In this document: piece by piece, positions 1-6,601 of the stretch
How positions within the stretch are numbered: position 1 is the stretch's first letter
How the letters are laid out: the number at the start of each line of letters is the position of its first letter
Source: CBDUBH01 sp965365345
GTDB taxonomy: Bacteria; Bacteroidota; Ignavibacteria; Ignavibacteriales; SURF-24
Assembly (NCBI GenBank): GCA_965365345.1
Contig: CBDUBH010000093.1
Span: 1-13,242, forward strand
Length of the DNA: 13,242 bases
Direction of reading: 5' to 3'
The notes under the pieces: model-generated
Database searches by the model: none
What the model was told of the DNA's origin: nothing
Seen by the model: only the letters and a program-made list of their open reading frames with translations
Made by a program: the position numbers and the translations under genes

Positions 1-254
1 ATGAAGGCGGCGGAATAATATTTCAAACACGCTGCGTAAACGAAAATGTTGTTGTAAAATTGATAAACACTGCGGTAGTTCAGCCCTACAAAATGAAACC
101 GGGCGCGCCATCAACTCAACTTTCAAATTTAAATTACAAAATAATTGAAAATTTGATGAAGCAGCACGAAGGCGAATTCAGTATTGATGTGCTTCAAAAA
201 AGCAGCTCGGTTGTAACATTAAAATTTCCAATCAGGAGAAAAAGCAGAAAATGA
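1..254 (+). CDS. 3' end of a histidine-kinase-like ATPase (partial, 5' end outside window)
   Basis: An open frame enters from the left edge (first full codon at base 3) and stops at 252-254, giving about 83 C-terminal residues. An internal ATG at 60 exists, but the frame is open upstream of it, so I read this as the tail of a longer gene. The end resembles the last part of a HATPase_c domain: a helix (KIIENLMKQHEGEF) in the place of the usual 'iv..hgG.i', then a final strand (SSVVTLKFPI) in the place of 'Gt.f.l.lP'. The glycine-rich G2 box expected just before that helix is not recognisable, so if it is a kinase tail it is a divergent one. Its stop overlaps the next start (ATGA at 251-254), which suggests translational coupling to the flagellar genes downstream. 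The family call is inference from a short tail. Confidence 0.5.
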   Translation, partial: EGGGIIFQTRCVNENVVVKLINTAVVQPYKMKPGAPSTQLSNLNYKIIENLMKQHEGEFSIDVLQKSSSVVTLKFPIRRKSRK

Positions 255-916
255 AAATCTATTTAGCCGCAGCGCTTTTGATAGCGCTTAATTTTGGTTG
301 GATAGATTCTTTTGCGCAGGAAAATTCAAGCAAAAGCCAAATCCACAATGAAGTTAATCTTGATTCGATCAATATTCAAAACATTGTAAGCGGAAAGATC
401 GAAGCAGCAAAAGAAAAACAAAATCAGCAAAATATCATTTCAAATTCTGAAAAAAAAATTCAACAAAAAGAAGATTCTCAAAAAATAATTTCACAAAACG
501 GAATTTTAAAAAATGAAAATTTAAAAAATGAAATTTCCGGAGAGAAAATTCCTTTTGATCAAAATTTACAAAACACAATTCTAACCGCATCAATATTGGA
601 TAATATTTACTTTAAGATTTTTATTTTAGTTGATATTTTTTTAGCAGCGCTTTTGTTTTTAGGCTGGAAAAGAAGAAAAAATAAAATTGAACAGGAAGTA
701 AAATCAAGATTCAAAAAAAATATTAAAAAACTTCGCGAAGAAAAAATAAAAGTAAGACCGGATGAACAGTTGGGAAAGATCAGAAAAAGTTTGCAAAAAC
801 ATCCGGTTGTAGCTGATGTAAACGAATTTGAAATTACAAAACAGGCAAAGGAACTTTCAATTTCCAAAGGCGAAATTTATTTAGCCGCAAAACTTCAGGC
901 GATAAATAAAGAATGA
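251..916 (+). CDS. Single-TM hypothetical protein in the flagellar operon, possibly SwrB/DUF6115-like
   Basis: This 221-residue protein is not firmly recognised. It has an N-terminal signal-like segment (residues 1-22, ending SFAQ), then about 90 residues of Gln/Asn/Lys/Ser-rich low-complexity sequence, one strong membrane helix (about 119-139), a very basic stretch immediately after it (KRRKNK) and a charged C-terminal region. The positive-inside rule puts the C-terminus in the cytoplasm and the low-complexity part in the periplasm. The last 30 residues (AKELSISKGEIYLAAKLQA) resemble the small helical C-terminal motif I associate with DUF6115/SwrB-type flagellar proteins, in which a conserved 'kGE..L...L' ends the chain. 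SwrB of Bacillus promotes assembly of the FliP export gate. FliO is an alternative with loosely similar topology. It starts at ATG 251 in an ATGA overlap, with AGGAG at 234-238, and its stop overlaps the next start in the same way (913-916). Confidence 0.6.
   Translation: MKIYLAAALLIALNFGWIDSFAQENSSKSQIHNEVNLDSINIQNIVSGKIEAAKEKQNQQNIISNSEKKIQQKEDSQKIISQNGILKNENLKNEISGEKIPFDQNLQNTILTASILDNIYFKIFILVDIFLAALLFLGWKRRKNKIEQEVKSRFKKNIKKLREEKIKVRPDEQLGKIRKSLQKHPVVADVNEFEITKQAKELSISKGEIYLAAKLQAINKE
505..533 (+). repeat. Short tandem duplication inside the 251-916 gene
   Basis: Two identical 14-nt units (tttaaaaaatgaaa) lie at 505-518 and 520-533. They encode the repeated LKNE..LKNE of the low-complexity linker. 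This is most simply slippage or duplication in a poorly constrained periplasmic segment, and no function is implied. Confidence 0.6.
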
Positions 917-2094
917 TAAACTTTATTTCAAATATCGCGCAAGTTCAATTCAATTTTCCCAAGGCAGAAGAAAATTCAGCCGCCGGGAAAAATTTGCTTT
1001 TAAATAATTCCATTGTAAAAGTTGAAGTGATCGATAAACTACAAGGCAGTTTTAAAATTTTAGTTGATGGAAAAGTTTTTCAGGCAAATCTTCCTGTAAA
1101 TGCAAATCTGAATGATAATTTTTTGGCGAAAATAATTTCAACAAATCCTTTCACAATTTCGCTTGATAATTTATTTAACAAACAAAATTTAACTCCGGAA
1201 TTATTGAACGCTTTGATTTCAAAACTGCAAATAAAACAAAGTGAATTTTCCGAAAAAGTTTTGAAGGCTTTTATCAATTCTAAAAAGCCAATAGAAAAAA
1301 ATAAACTAAATAAAATTATTGATTTACTTGAAAACTCAAATTCAGAATTAAACGAAAATGATATAGCAAATCTTGTTGAATTCTTAAGTTCAAATGAAAA
1401 TTATTACGATCAATTAAATGAAGAATTTGTAAAAATAATTTCTCTTTCGCCAAAGGAAATTTCAAAAGAGATTTATGAAAGGTTAATATCGATCAATAAT
1501 AATGCGGGTTTTGCGAAGATCGCAGAAAAAATAAATTCGATTTTAACAATTGATATTTTTGAAATTTTTGAAATTGACGCGCTGAAATTAAAGCAGAAAT
1601 TCTTAAACAGAAATATTGTTTTAAGCGAAATTGAAAATTTAAAATCTTCAGAAAAATTAAGCGAAACAGAATTAACCGAAATTGAAAATTTAGAAAAACT
1701 CTTCACAAAATTATTTTTGGTAAAAGCGTACAATCTAAAATCGCAAACGCAGTCTGATTTTCTTATCATCAAAAATGAAAATGATTTTGAATTTTTTGAA
1801 TACGAGTTTGAAAAAGTAAATCAAACTTCAAATTCAACATTTAAAATTAATTTAAAAATGATGCCGGAAAATTTAGGCGAAATTCAGACAAATGGATTGC
1901 TAGTAGAAAATAATTTAAATCTGAATTTAAATTCTTCCGAAAGCACAAATTCAATTTTGGAAGGTGAAAAATCTGAATTGATAAGCGGAATGAAAAGTAG
2001 AATTAATATTTCTGCAAAGATCAATATTAAGAAAAAAGATCAAAGTGCAATTTCGTTCAATGAAGGCAAGCGTTCGGTAAATGTTACAATCTGA
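913..2094 (+). CDS. fliK: FliK-like flagellar hook-length control protein
   Basis: This 393-residue protein has a long, poorly conserved, Asn/Glu/Lys/Leu-rich N-terminal two-thirds and a C-terminal domain from about residue 294. That domain carries the FliK signature: a strand with the LKMMPENLGEI motif (about 314-324) followed by alternating hydrophobic strands, where the family has 'L.P..LG.v.v.l'. FliK-type proteins measure the hook and trigger the FlhB-dependent switch from hook to filament export. The next gene is a free-standing FlhB C-terminal domain, an arrangement known from ylqG-ylqH of Bacillus. The protein may therefore be a YlqG-like second FliK rather than the main hook ruler, and no other fliK candidate is visible in the window. 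It starts at ATG 913 in an ATGA overlap with the preceding gene and overlaps the next gene by 14 nt. It contains no cysteine and no membrane segment. Confidence 0.6.
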   Translation: MINFISNIAQVQFNFPKAEENSAAGKNLLLNNSIVKVEVIDKLQGSFKILVDGKVFQANLPVNANLNDNFLAKIISTNPFTISLDNLFNKQNLTPELLNALISKLQIKQSEFSEKVLKAFINSKKPIEKNKLNKIIDLLENSNSELNENDIANLVEFLSSNENYYDQLNEEFVKIISLSPKEISKEIYERLISINNNAGFAKIAEKINSILTIDIFEIFEIDALKLKQKFLNRNIVLSEIENLKSSEKLSETELTEIENLEKLFTKLFLVKAYNLKSQTQSDFLIIKNENDFEFFEYEFEKVNQTSNSTFKINLKMMPENLGEIQTNGLLVENNLNLNLNSSESTNSILEGEKSELISGMKSRINISAKINIKKKDQSAISFNEGKRSVNVTI

Positions 2095-2371
2095 AAAAGA
2101 AATACGCAAAGGCGCAATTGCTTTAGGTTATGATCAAAGTAAAAACGGCGCGCCGAAAGTAATTGCGAAAGGTTACGGCGAACTTGCAGAAAGAATTATT
2201 TCGATTGCAAAAGAAAATAAAATTTTAATAAAAGATGATCCGCTTTTATTTGAATCGTTAAAAAAACTTGAAACCGGAGAAGAAATTCCCGCAAAATTAT
2301 ATCAGGTGATTGCAGAACTTTTGGCTTTCGTTTACAAAGTGAATAAAAAATACCAAAGAGGTAAAAAATGA
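2081..2371 (+). CDS. Stand-alone FlhB C-terminal-domain paralogue (YlqH/FhlB-like)
   Basis: This 96-residue soluble protein matches the cytoplasmic domain of FlhB, the export-gate subunit that changes substrate specificity. Conserved pieces appear in order: AIALGYD, APKVIAKG (about 25-32), LAERIISIAKEN, DDPLLFESL, then GEEIP..LYQVIAELLAFVY near the end. The four membrane helices of full FlhB are absent. So is the autocleavage motif NPTH, whose position just before AIALGYD is occupied by EIRKG. It therefore corresponds to the piece that follows cleavage in normal FlhB. In Bacillus and Salmonella work, such free FlhB-C paralogues can partly replace the FlhB C-domain. It lies directly behind a FliK-like gene (14-nt overlap) and in front of flgF (ATGA overlap at 2368-2371). 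A full-length flhB presumably lies elsewhere. Confidence 0.85.
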   Translation: MLQSEKEIRKGAIALGYDQSKNGAPKVIAKGYGELAERIISIAKENKILIKDDPLLFESLKKLETGEEIPAKLYQVIAELLAFVYKVNKKYQRGKK

Positions 2372-3075
2372 TAAAAGGACTTTACGCTTCATCGCAAAAT
2401 ATGCACGCCAAAGTAAAAAATATGGAAGTGGTGGCAAACAATTTGGCAAATATTAATACGACCGGCTACAAAAGGCAATTGGCGTTTTCGGAAATTATGG
2501 ATCGCTTTGCAGATAAAGATGTAAAGCAATTGACCGATTTTTCTGACGGTTCATTTTTGAATACCGGAAATCCTCTTGATTTTGCCTTATCCGGCGATGC
2601 ATTTTTTGCAATAAAATCAAAAGACGGAATTGAATACTCACGAAACGGCAAATTTCAAATTTCCGAAGAAGGATATTTGGTTAACGAGCAAGGCAATAAA
2701 GTTTTAGGAAAAAACGGCGAAATAGATCTTGCCGAATTGAAATTCAATAAAGAAGCAAGTTTAAATGTAAGCAAATCAGGCGAAGTTAGAATCGGCGAAA
2801 TGGTGATTGATGAATTGCTTATTGTAAAAAATGACGAAACGAAAAATCTGGCGAGAAAAGATGGGGGGAATTTTATCTCTTTAAATGGTACGCTAATTGC
2901 AGCTAATGAAGAAGAATACAGTGTAAATCAAGGATTTATTGAAGAAGCAAATGTAAATCCGATGCTGGAAATGCAGCAGATGATTACAGTAAATAAAGAA
3001 TTTGAATCAGCTCAAAAAATTATAAGTTCAATTGATCAATCACTTGAACGCGGAAATGAAATCGGTAAAGTTTAA
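2368..3075 (+). CDS. flgF: Flagellar basal-body rod protein FlgF
   Basis: FlgF is part of the distal rod, the drive shaft that crosses the periplasm between the proximal rod and FlgG. The 235-residue product has the N-terminal rod/hook motif (ANNLANINTTGYKR, about residues 28-41), a central FlgE/F/G-type domain (PLDFALSGDAFF..., YSRNGKF) and the C-terminal helix (MLEMQQMITVNKEFESAQKIISSID) that packs against the N-terminal helix. It is shorter than the following paralogue and less conserved at the C-terminus, which with its position before flgG makes FlgF the better name. It has no signal peptide, as expected for a substrate of the flagellar export apparatus. A good Shine-Dalgarno motif (AAAGAGG, 2355-2361) precedes ATG 2368, which overlaps the previous stop. 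Confidence 0.9.
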   Translation: MIKGLYASSQNMHAKVKNMEVVANNLANINTTGYKRQLAFSEIMDRFADKDVKQLTDFSDGSFLNTGNPLDFALSGDAFFAIKSKDGIEYSRNGKFQISEEGYLVNEQGNKVLGKNGEIDLAELKFNKEASLNVSKSGEVRIGEMVIDELLIVKNDETKNLARKDGGNFISLNGTLIAANEEEYSVNQGFIEEANVNPMLEMQQMITVNKEFESAQKIISSIDQSLERGNEIGKV

Positions 3076-3093
3076 TTTTTGGAGAATTAAAAA

Positions 3094-3891
3094 ATGTCAA
3101 CCAGAGCATTAAGAACAGCGGCATCCGGAATGTACGCACAGCAAATTAATATTGAAGTTGTTTCAAATAATATTGCTAACATCAATACAACCGGCTTCAA
3201 AAAGAACAAAGCCGAATTTAAAGATATGATGTATCAGGAAGTTGCAATAAGCGCGCAATCAGGCAGCTCGCAGCAAAATAAAGATAAAGTGAATGCAAAA
3301 ATTCAAGTTGGGAATGGAGTTCAGCCGGCATCGACACAAAAGATTTTTCAGCAGGGCGATCTTACCGCAACAAATAATATGATGGATGTTGCAATTCAAG
3401 GCGAAGGATTTTTTCAGGTAAGAAAACCGGATGGAACTTTTGCTTATACAAGAGACGGCGCATTTAAGATTTCTTCCAACGGAACATTTGTAAATTCAGG
3501 CGGATTTCAAATTGAACCGGGAATTTCAATTAATGAAGATATAAGACAAGTTTTAATTGCAAAAGACGGAACTGTTGAAGCGACTTTAATGGATGGAAGC
3601 AGCGCGGTTTTGGGAAATATTGAGTTGGCGAAATTTGTAAATGCTGGCGGATTACAGCCAATTGGCGATAATTTGTACATCGAAACTGAAGCTTCGGGAA
3701 CCGCAATTTTAGGAGTTGCCGGCTCAGAAGGATTTGGCGAACTTCACCAGGGATATTTGGAATCATCAAATGTTGATATAGTTGAAGAAATGATCTCGAT
3801 GATCACGGCGCAAAGAGCATACGAAATAAATTCAAAAACTGTTAAAACAGTTGAAGAAATGATGTCAATCGCAAATAATTTAAAAAGATAA
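3094..3891 (+). CDS. flgG: Flagellar basal-body rod protein FlgG
   Basis: FlgG is the main distal-rod subunit, reaching through the P and L rings to the hook. The 265-residue length is normal for FlgG. Visible signatures are the start RALRTAASGMYAQQ, the motif SNNIANINTTGFKK, the central GEGFFQVRKPDG and YTRDGAF segments, and a C-terminal helix EEMISMITAQRAYEINSK ending in MMSIANNLKR, all close to family consensus. Eighteen bases separate it from flgF, with GGAG at 3081-3084 about nine bases before the ATG. Its stop overlaps flgA by one base (TAATG), so the two are probably translationally coupled. No unusual features are seen. Confidence 0.97.
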   Translation: MSTRALRTAASGMYAQQINIEVVSNNIANINTTGFKKNKAEFKDMMYQEVAISAQSGSSQQNKDKVNAKIQVGNGVQPASTQKIFQQGDLTATNNMMDVAIQGEGFFQVRKPDGTFAYTRDGAFKISSNGTFVNSGGFQIEPGISINEDIRQVLIAKDGTVEATLMDGSSAVLGNIELAKFVNAGGLQPIGDNLYIETEASGTAILGVAGSEGFGELHQGYLESSNVDIVEEMISMITAQRAYEINSKTVKTVEEMMSIANNLKR

Positions 3892-4547
3892 TGTATCTGA
3901 TAGTCGCAATATTTTTCTTGTTCTTTGGTTTTAATGAAAATGATTTTCAAAAAGATATTCAGAAATATCTTGAAGAAAAGCTGAATCAATTTGAGAAAAT
4001 CGAATTTGAAATTTCATCGCTTCCGAAAAATTTAGAAAAAGAAAGTATTGAAATTGATAATTCAAGAGAATTCAGATTGGCGGGAAGCAATTTTTATCTT
4101 CCGGTTTTAATTTCGGAAAATCAAAAAGCGCAAACGCAATCTTTAATTTCGCTTAAAGTAAAATTGTTCAAAAAGGTTTTGGTTGCAAAAGAAAATATTC
4201 AAAGAGGAATTGAACTAAATCCAAATCTTTTTGAAGAAAAACTGATGAATGTTGCAGATTTGAAAAGCGTTCCGGTTTATGAAAAAGAAAATTTAAAAGA
4301 ATTCAAGACTAGATTAAATATAAAATTCGGCGAAATCTTAACAGAAAGTTTAATTGAAGATATCCCCGTTGTAAAACGCGGAGAAAAAGTTTTGGCAATC
4401 TTAAAAAAAGGAAATGTTGTAGTAAGTTTTGATGCGATTGCAAGGCAAGACGGAACAAAAAATGAGATAATAAGAATTGTTTCATCAGAAAAAAAAATGT
4501 TCAAAGCAAAAGTAATAGATAATTCAAGTGTTAGTATAGTTGAGTAA
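3891..4547 (+). CDS. flgA: Flagellar P-ring assembly chaperone FlgA
   Basis: FlgA is a periplasmic chaperone that helps FlgI polymerise into the P ring. The 218-residue product has a weakly conserved N-terminal half and a C-terminal SAF/FlgA domain: KKVLVAKENIQRGIEL (about 89-104), a long middle strand region, FGEILTESLIEDIPVVKRGEKV, and a final domain with NVVVSFDAIARQDG and KAKVID. The N-terminus is a short hydrophobic stretch (MYLIVAIFFLFFGF) without the usual basic residues. A stop at 3876-3878 leaves ATG 3891 as the only start, so this must serve as an atypical signal peptide. The gene overlaps flgG by one base and precedes flgH by 3 nt. The context (flgG-flgA-flgH-flgI) fits its role. 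Confidence 0.92.
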   Translation: MYLIVAIFFLFFGFNENDFQKDIQKYLEEKLNQFEKIEFEISSLPKNLEKESIEIDNSREFRLAGSNFYLPVLISENQKAQTQSLISLKVKLFKKVLVAKENIQRGIELNPNLFEEKLMNVADLKSVPVYEKENLKEFKTRLNIKFGEILTESLIEDIPVVKRGEKVLAILKKGNVVVSFDAIARQDGTKNEIIRIVSSEKKMFKAKVIDNSSVSIVE

Positions 4548-4550
4548 AAA

Positions 4551-5141
4551 ATGAAAATTGTAAAAATAGTTTCAGCGGTAATTTTATTCGCGGCAATTTC
4601 CGCAAATGCGCAAGATATGAGAATGAACTCTCAATCTTCATTATTCTCTGATTATAAAGCAAACAGAACGGGCGATGCTGTTACAATTATTGTTGTTGAA
4701 TCTTCAACAGCGACAAACAGCGCAGAAAAATCAACAGGAAGAAGCAGCGATATAGGATTTAATGGAGCGGCTGATTATTCAATGAACGGATCGGAAGGAA
4801 CCGGCGGTGATGCAAGCGTTGGATTAGGTTCACGAAATGATTTTAAAGGGAGCGGATCCGCAAAAGCCGGCGGACAGGTTAGAACAAAAATTTCGGCAAC
4901 GATCGATTCAGTTTTGGCAAACGGAAATATGATGGTTCGCGGTTCAAGAAAAATTGTTATCAACGGTGAAGAACAATTAATGAAAATTAAAGGAATTGTT
5001 CGTCCTTCTGATATTATGGCTGATAATTCGGTTTTATCTTATAACATTTCCGAAGCTGAAATTATTTTTGAAGGCGATGGAATGATAAACAATAATCAAA
5101 AGCCGGGCTGGGTTACAAGATTTTTCCACTGGCTGTTTTAA
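4551..5141 (+). CDS. flgH: Flagellar L-ring protein FlgH (no lipobox)
   Basis: FlgH forms the outer-membrane bushing around the rod. The 196-residue product shows the family's N-terminal signature SLFSDYKANRTGDAVTIIVVE (about residues 30-50), the Gly/Ser-rich middle, and the C-terminal strands RTKISATIDSV, NGNMMVRGSRKIVINGE, IVRPSDI and NTISEA-like YNISEAEI, ending in WVTRFFHWLF. It has a Sec signal peptide with a likely signal-peptidase-I site after residue 20 (SANA, then QDM). Most FlgH proteins are lipoproteins with an acylated cysteine at that point. This one has no cysteine anywhere, so it cannot be lipidated and must associate with the outer membrane in another way. It lies 3 nt after flgA; the operon is then interrupted by a repeat-rich spacer before flgI. 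Confidence 0.93.
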   Translation: MKIVKIVSAVILFAAISANAQDMRMNSQSSLFSDYKANRTGDAVTIIVVESSTATNSAEKSTGRSSDIGFNGAADYSMNGSEGTGGDASVGLGSRNDFKGSGSAKAGGQVRTKISATIDSVLANGNMMVRGSRKIVINGEEQLMKIKGIVRPSDIMADNSVLSYNISEAEIIFEGDGMINNNQKPGWVTRFFHWLF

Positions 5142-5150
5142 AATACTGAA

Positions 5151-5231
5151 TGTCATTGCGAGCGTAGCGTGGCAATCTAGTTTTTAAATTCAGAGATCGC
5201 CACAATCAACTTCGTTGATTTCGCGATGACA
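5151..5231. repeat. Palindromic intergenic repeat, GTCATTGCGAGC family (full copy)
   Basis: This 81-bp imperfect palindrome lies in the flgH-flgI spacer. The outer arms tgtcattgcga (5151-5161) and tcgcgatgaca (5221-5231) pair with one G-T mismatch. Inner arms gtggcaatct (5169-5178) and agatcgccac (5194-5203) also pair with one such mismatch. A perfect 7-bp stem with a 3-base loop (5204-5220, aatcaac-ttc-gttgatt) forms a side hairpin. From memory, elements with this sequence are scattered in many bacterial genomes as REP/MITE-like repeats; that needs a genome count. As RNA, it would place strong stem-loops between the FlgH and FlgI coding regions. Confidence 0.8.
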
Positions 5232-5243
5232 AAATGGAAGTTA

Positions 5244-5271
5244 GTCATTGCGAGCGAAGCGCGGCAATCTC
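5244..5271. repeat. Second, partial copy of the GTCATTGCGAGC repeat
   Basis: The sequence gtcattgcgagcgaagcgcg followed by gcaatctc repeats the left arm of the element at 5151 with few changes. It has its own small inverted repeat (attgc...gcaat), but the right half of the element is missing. It lies 12 bases after the full copy in the same orientation. The rest of the spacer (5272-5335) is A/T-rich, and I see no confident promoter in it. Confidence 0.75.
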
Positions 5272-5335
5272 AAAAAATGAAACAAAAATTTGAATACAAC
5301 AAATAAGATTTCAATCTGAATTCTTAAGGTTAAAA

Positions 5336-6433
5336 ATGAAAAAGATTTTTTTAATAATAACACTAATTTCAATTTTCGCTTTTGAAGTTCAAGCGCAGAG
5401 AATAAAAGATATCGCTTATTTCAAAGGAACGGGAAACGAGCAAATTATCGGTTACGGTTTAGTGGTTGGACTTTCCGGAACCGGCGATACTTACAGAAGT
5501 TTGTTCACCGTGCAATCAGTTTCCAGTATGCTGAAAAGATTCGGCGTTACCGTTCCGCAAACTGATTTAAGAATCAGAAATGTTGCTGCAGTTATGGTTA
5601 CAGCAAAATTAAACAATCAATTGAAATCCGGTGCTGAGTTTGATATAAATGTCGCTTCAATGGGAGATGCTTCAAGTCTTCAAGGCGGAACTTTACTTAT
5701 GACTCCGCTTTCAGGATTGGATGGACAAGTTTATGGATTTGCTCAAGGTCCTATTTCCGTTGGCGGATATGATATTTCAACTGAATCAGGAAGCAGAGTT
5801 GCAAGAAATCACGCAACAGCCGGAAGAATTCCGAGAGGCGGAGTTTTAGATAAGCAAGTTTCTTCAAACGGATTTAACGGACAGGCAATTACAGTTTTAT
5901 TGAAAGACCCTGATTTTACTACATCAAACAATGTTGCGCAGGCAATTAATGGAAGATTCGGCGGCGATGTTGCAAAAGCAAATGACGCCTCTGAAATTGT
6001 TGTAAATGTTCCGGCAGAAAAGCAAAATAATTTAATGGGATTTTTCGCTGAGCTTGAAGGAATTGAAGTTCAAAGTGATGTAGTTGCAAAGGTTGTTCTG
6101 AATGAAAAAACCGGAACTGTAGTTGCGGGAACAAACGTAAAAATTTTGCCGGCAACAATTTCACACGGAAATTTAAATATTGATATTCGTTCATATCCAA
6201 TAATTTCGCAGCCGAACGCATTTTCAAACGGAAATACCGTTGTATTTAATAATCAGGTTCCTTTTGTTGAAAGCGATCCTGAAAGTAATGCAATTGCAAT
6301 TCAAGGTGCGGCAACAGTTCAAGAAGTTGCTGCAGCGTTAAATTCTTTAAAAGTTTCGCCAAGAGATATTATTGCAATTTTTCAGGCGTTGAAAGAATCA
6401 GGTTCACTTGTTGCTGAATTGGTGATTATTTAG
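5336..6433 (+). CDS. flgI: Flagellar P-ring protein FlgI
   Basis: FlgI forms the peptidoglycan-level ring around the rod. The 365-residue product is of normal family length. It has a Sec signal peptide (MKKIF..., cleavage likely after VQA at residue 20), then RIKDIAYFKGTGNEQIIGYGLVVGL, GTGDTY, the MLKRFGV segment, VAAVMVTAKL, the GDASSLQGGTLLMTPL block and GRIPRGG. The C-terminal part has VVAGTNVKILPATISHGNL and the usual last stretch with VAAALNSLKVSPRDIIAIFQALK. It follows a 194-nt repeat-bearing spacer, so it may be co-transcribed through stem-loops or have its own promoter, which I cannot identify. FlgA, encoded two genes upstream, is its expected chaperone. Confidence 0.97.
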   Translation: MKKIFLIITLISIFAFEVQAQRIKDIAYFKGTGNEQIIGYGLVVGLSGTGDTYRSLFTVQSVSSMLKRFGVTVPQTDLRIRNVAAVMVTAKLNNQLKSGAEFDINVASMGDASSLQGGTLLMTPLSGLDGQVYGFAQGPISVGGYDISTESGSRVARNHATAGRIPRGGVLDKQVSSNGFNGQAITVLLKDPDFTTSNNVAQAINGRFGGDVAKANDASEIVVNVPAEKQNNLMGFFAELEGIEVQSDVVAKVVLNEKTGTVVAGTNVKILPATISHGNLNIDIRSYPIISQPNAFSNGNTVVFNNQVPFVESDPESNAIAIQGAATVQEVAAALNSLKVSPRDIIAIFQALKESGSLVAELVII

Positions 6434-6469
6434 AAAGATTAAAAAATAAAAAGATTGAAAGATTAAGCC

Positions 6470-6560
6470 GTCATTCTGACTTGTTCAGAATCAAACGGCG
6501 AGCAAAAGCATAAAATAAATTTTGTCTGATTCCGGATCCCGATTTAATCGGGAGAATGAC
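6470..6560. repeat. Palindromic intergenic repeat, GTCATTCTGA family
   Basis: This 91-bp element in the flgI-flgJ spacer has perfect 8-bp terminal arms: gtcattct (6470-6477) and agaatgac (6553-6560). Inside are ctga-cttgt-tcag (6476-6488) and a perfect 7-bp stem tcccgat-tta-atcggga (6537-6553). It differs from the repeat between flgH and flgI. From memory, this family (GTCATTCTGA..CAGAATC..GAATGAC) is common as dispersed copies in Bacteroidota/Ignavibacteria-like genomes. Just upstream, three copies of aaagatt (6434-6440, 6450-6456, 6458-6464) follow the flgI stop. Confidence 0.8.
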
Positions 6561-6570
6561 AAAGCAAAAA

Positions 6571-6595
6571 AACTGTTAACTGAAAACTGTCAACT
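6571..6595 (+). repeat. Short direct repeat just before flgJ
   Basis: Two 11-nt units differ by one base: aactgttaact (6571-6581) and aactgtcaact (6585-6595), separated by gaa. They sit 6 bases before the flgJ ATG, where a ribosome-binding site would be, and no Shine-Dalgarno motif is present. This could be the end of the adjacent repeat element or a simple tandem duplication. Confidence 0.5.
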
Positions 6596-6601
6596 AAATA
6601 A

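Noticed and set aside
60..254. Separate 64-residue gene starting at ATG 60
   Set aside because: The same frame is open from base 3, and the peptide looks like the end of a larger domain, so it is treated as the tail of a gene cut by the window edge.
5142..5335. CRISPR array in the flgH-flgI spacer
   Set aside because: There are only one full and one half copy of a palindromic element with no regular spacers and no cas genes. It fits an intergenic REP/MITE-like repeat.
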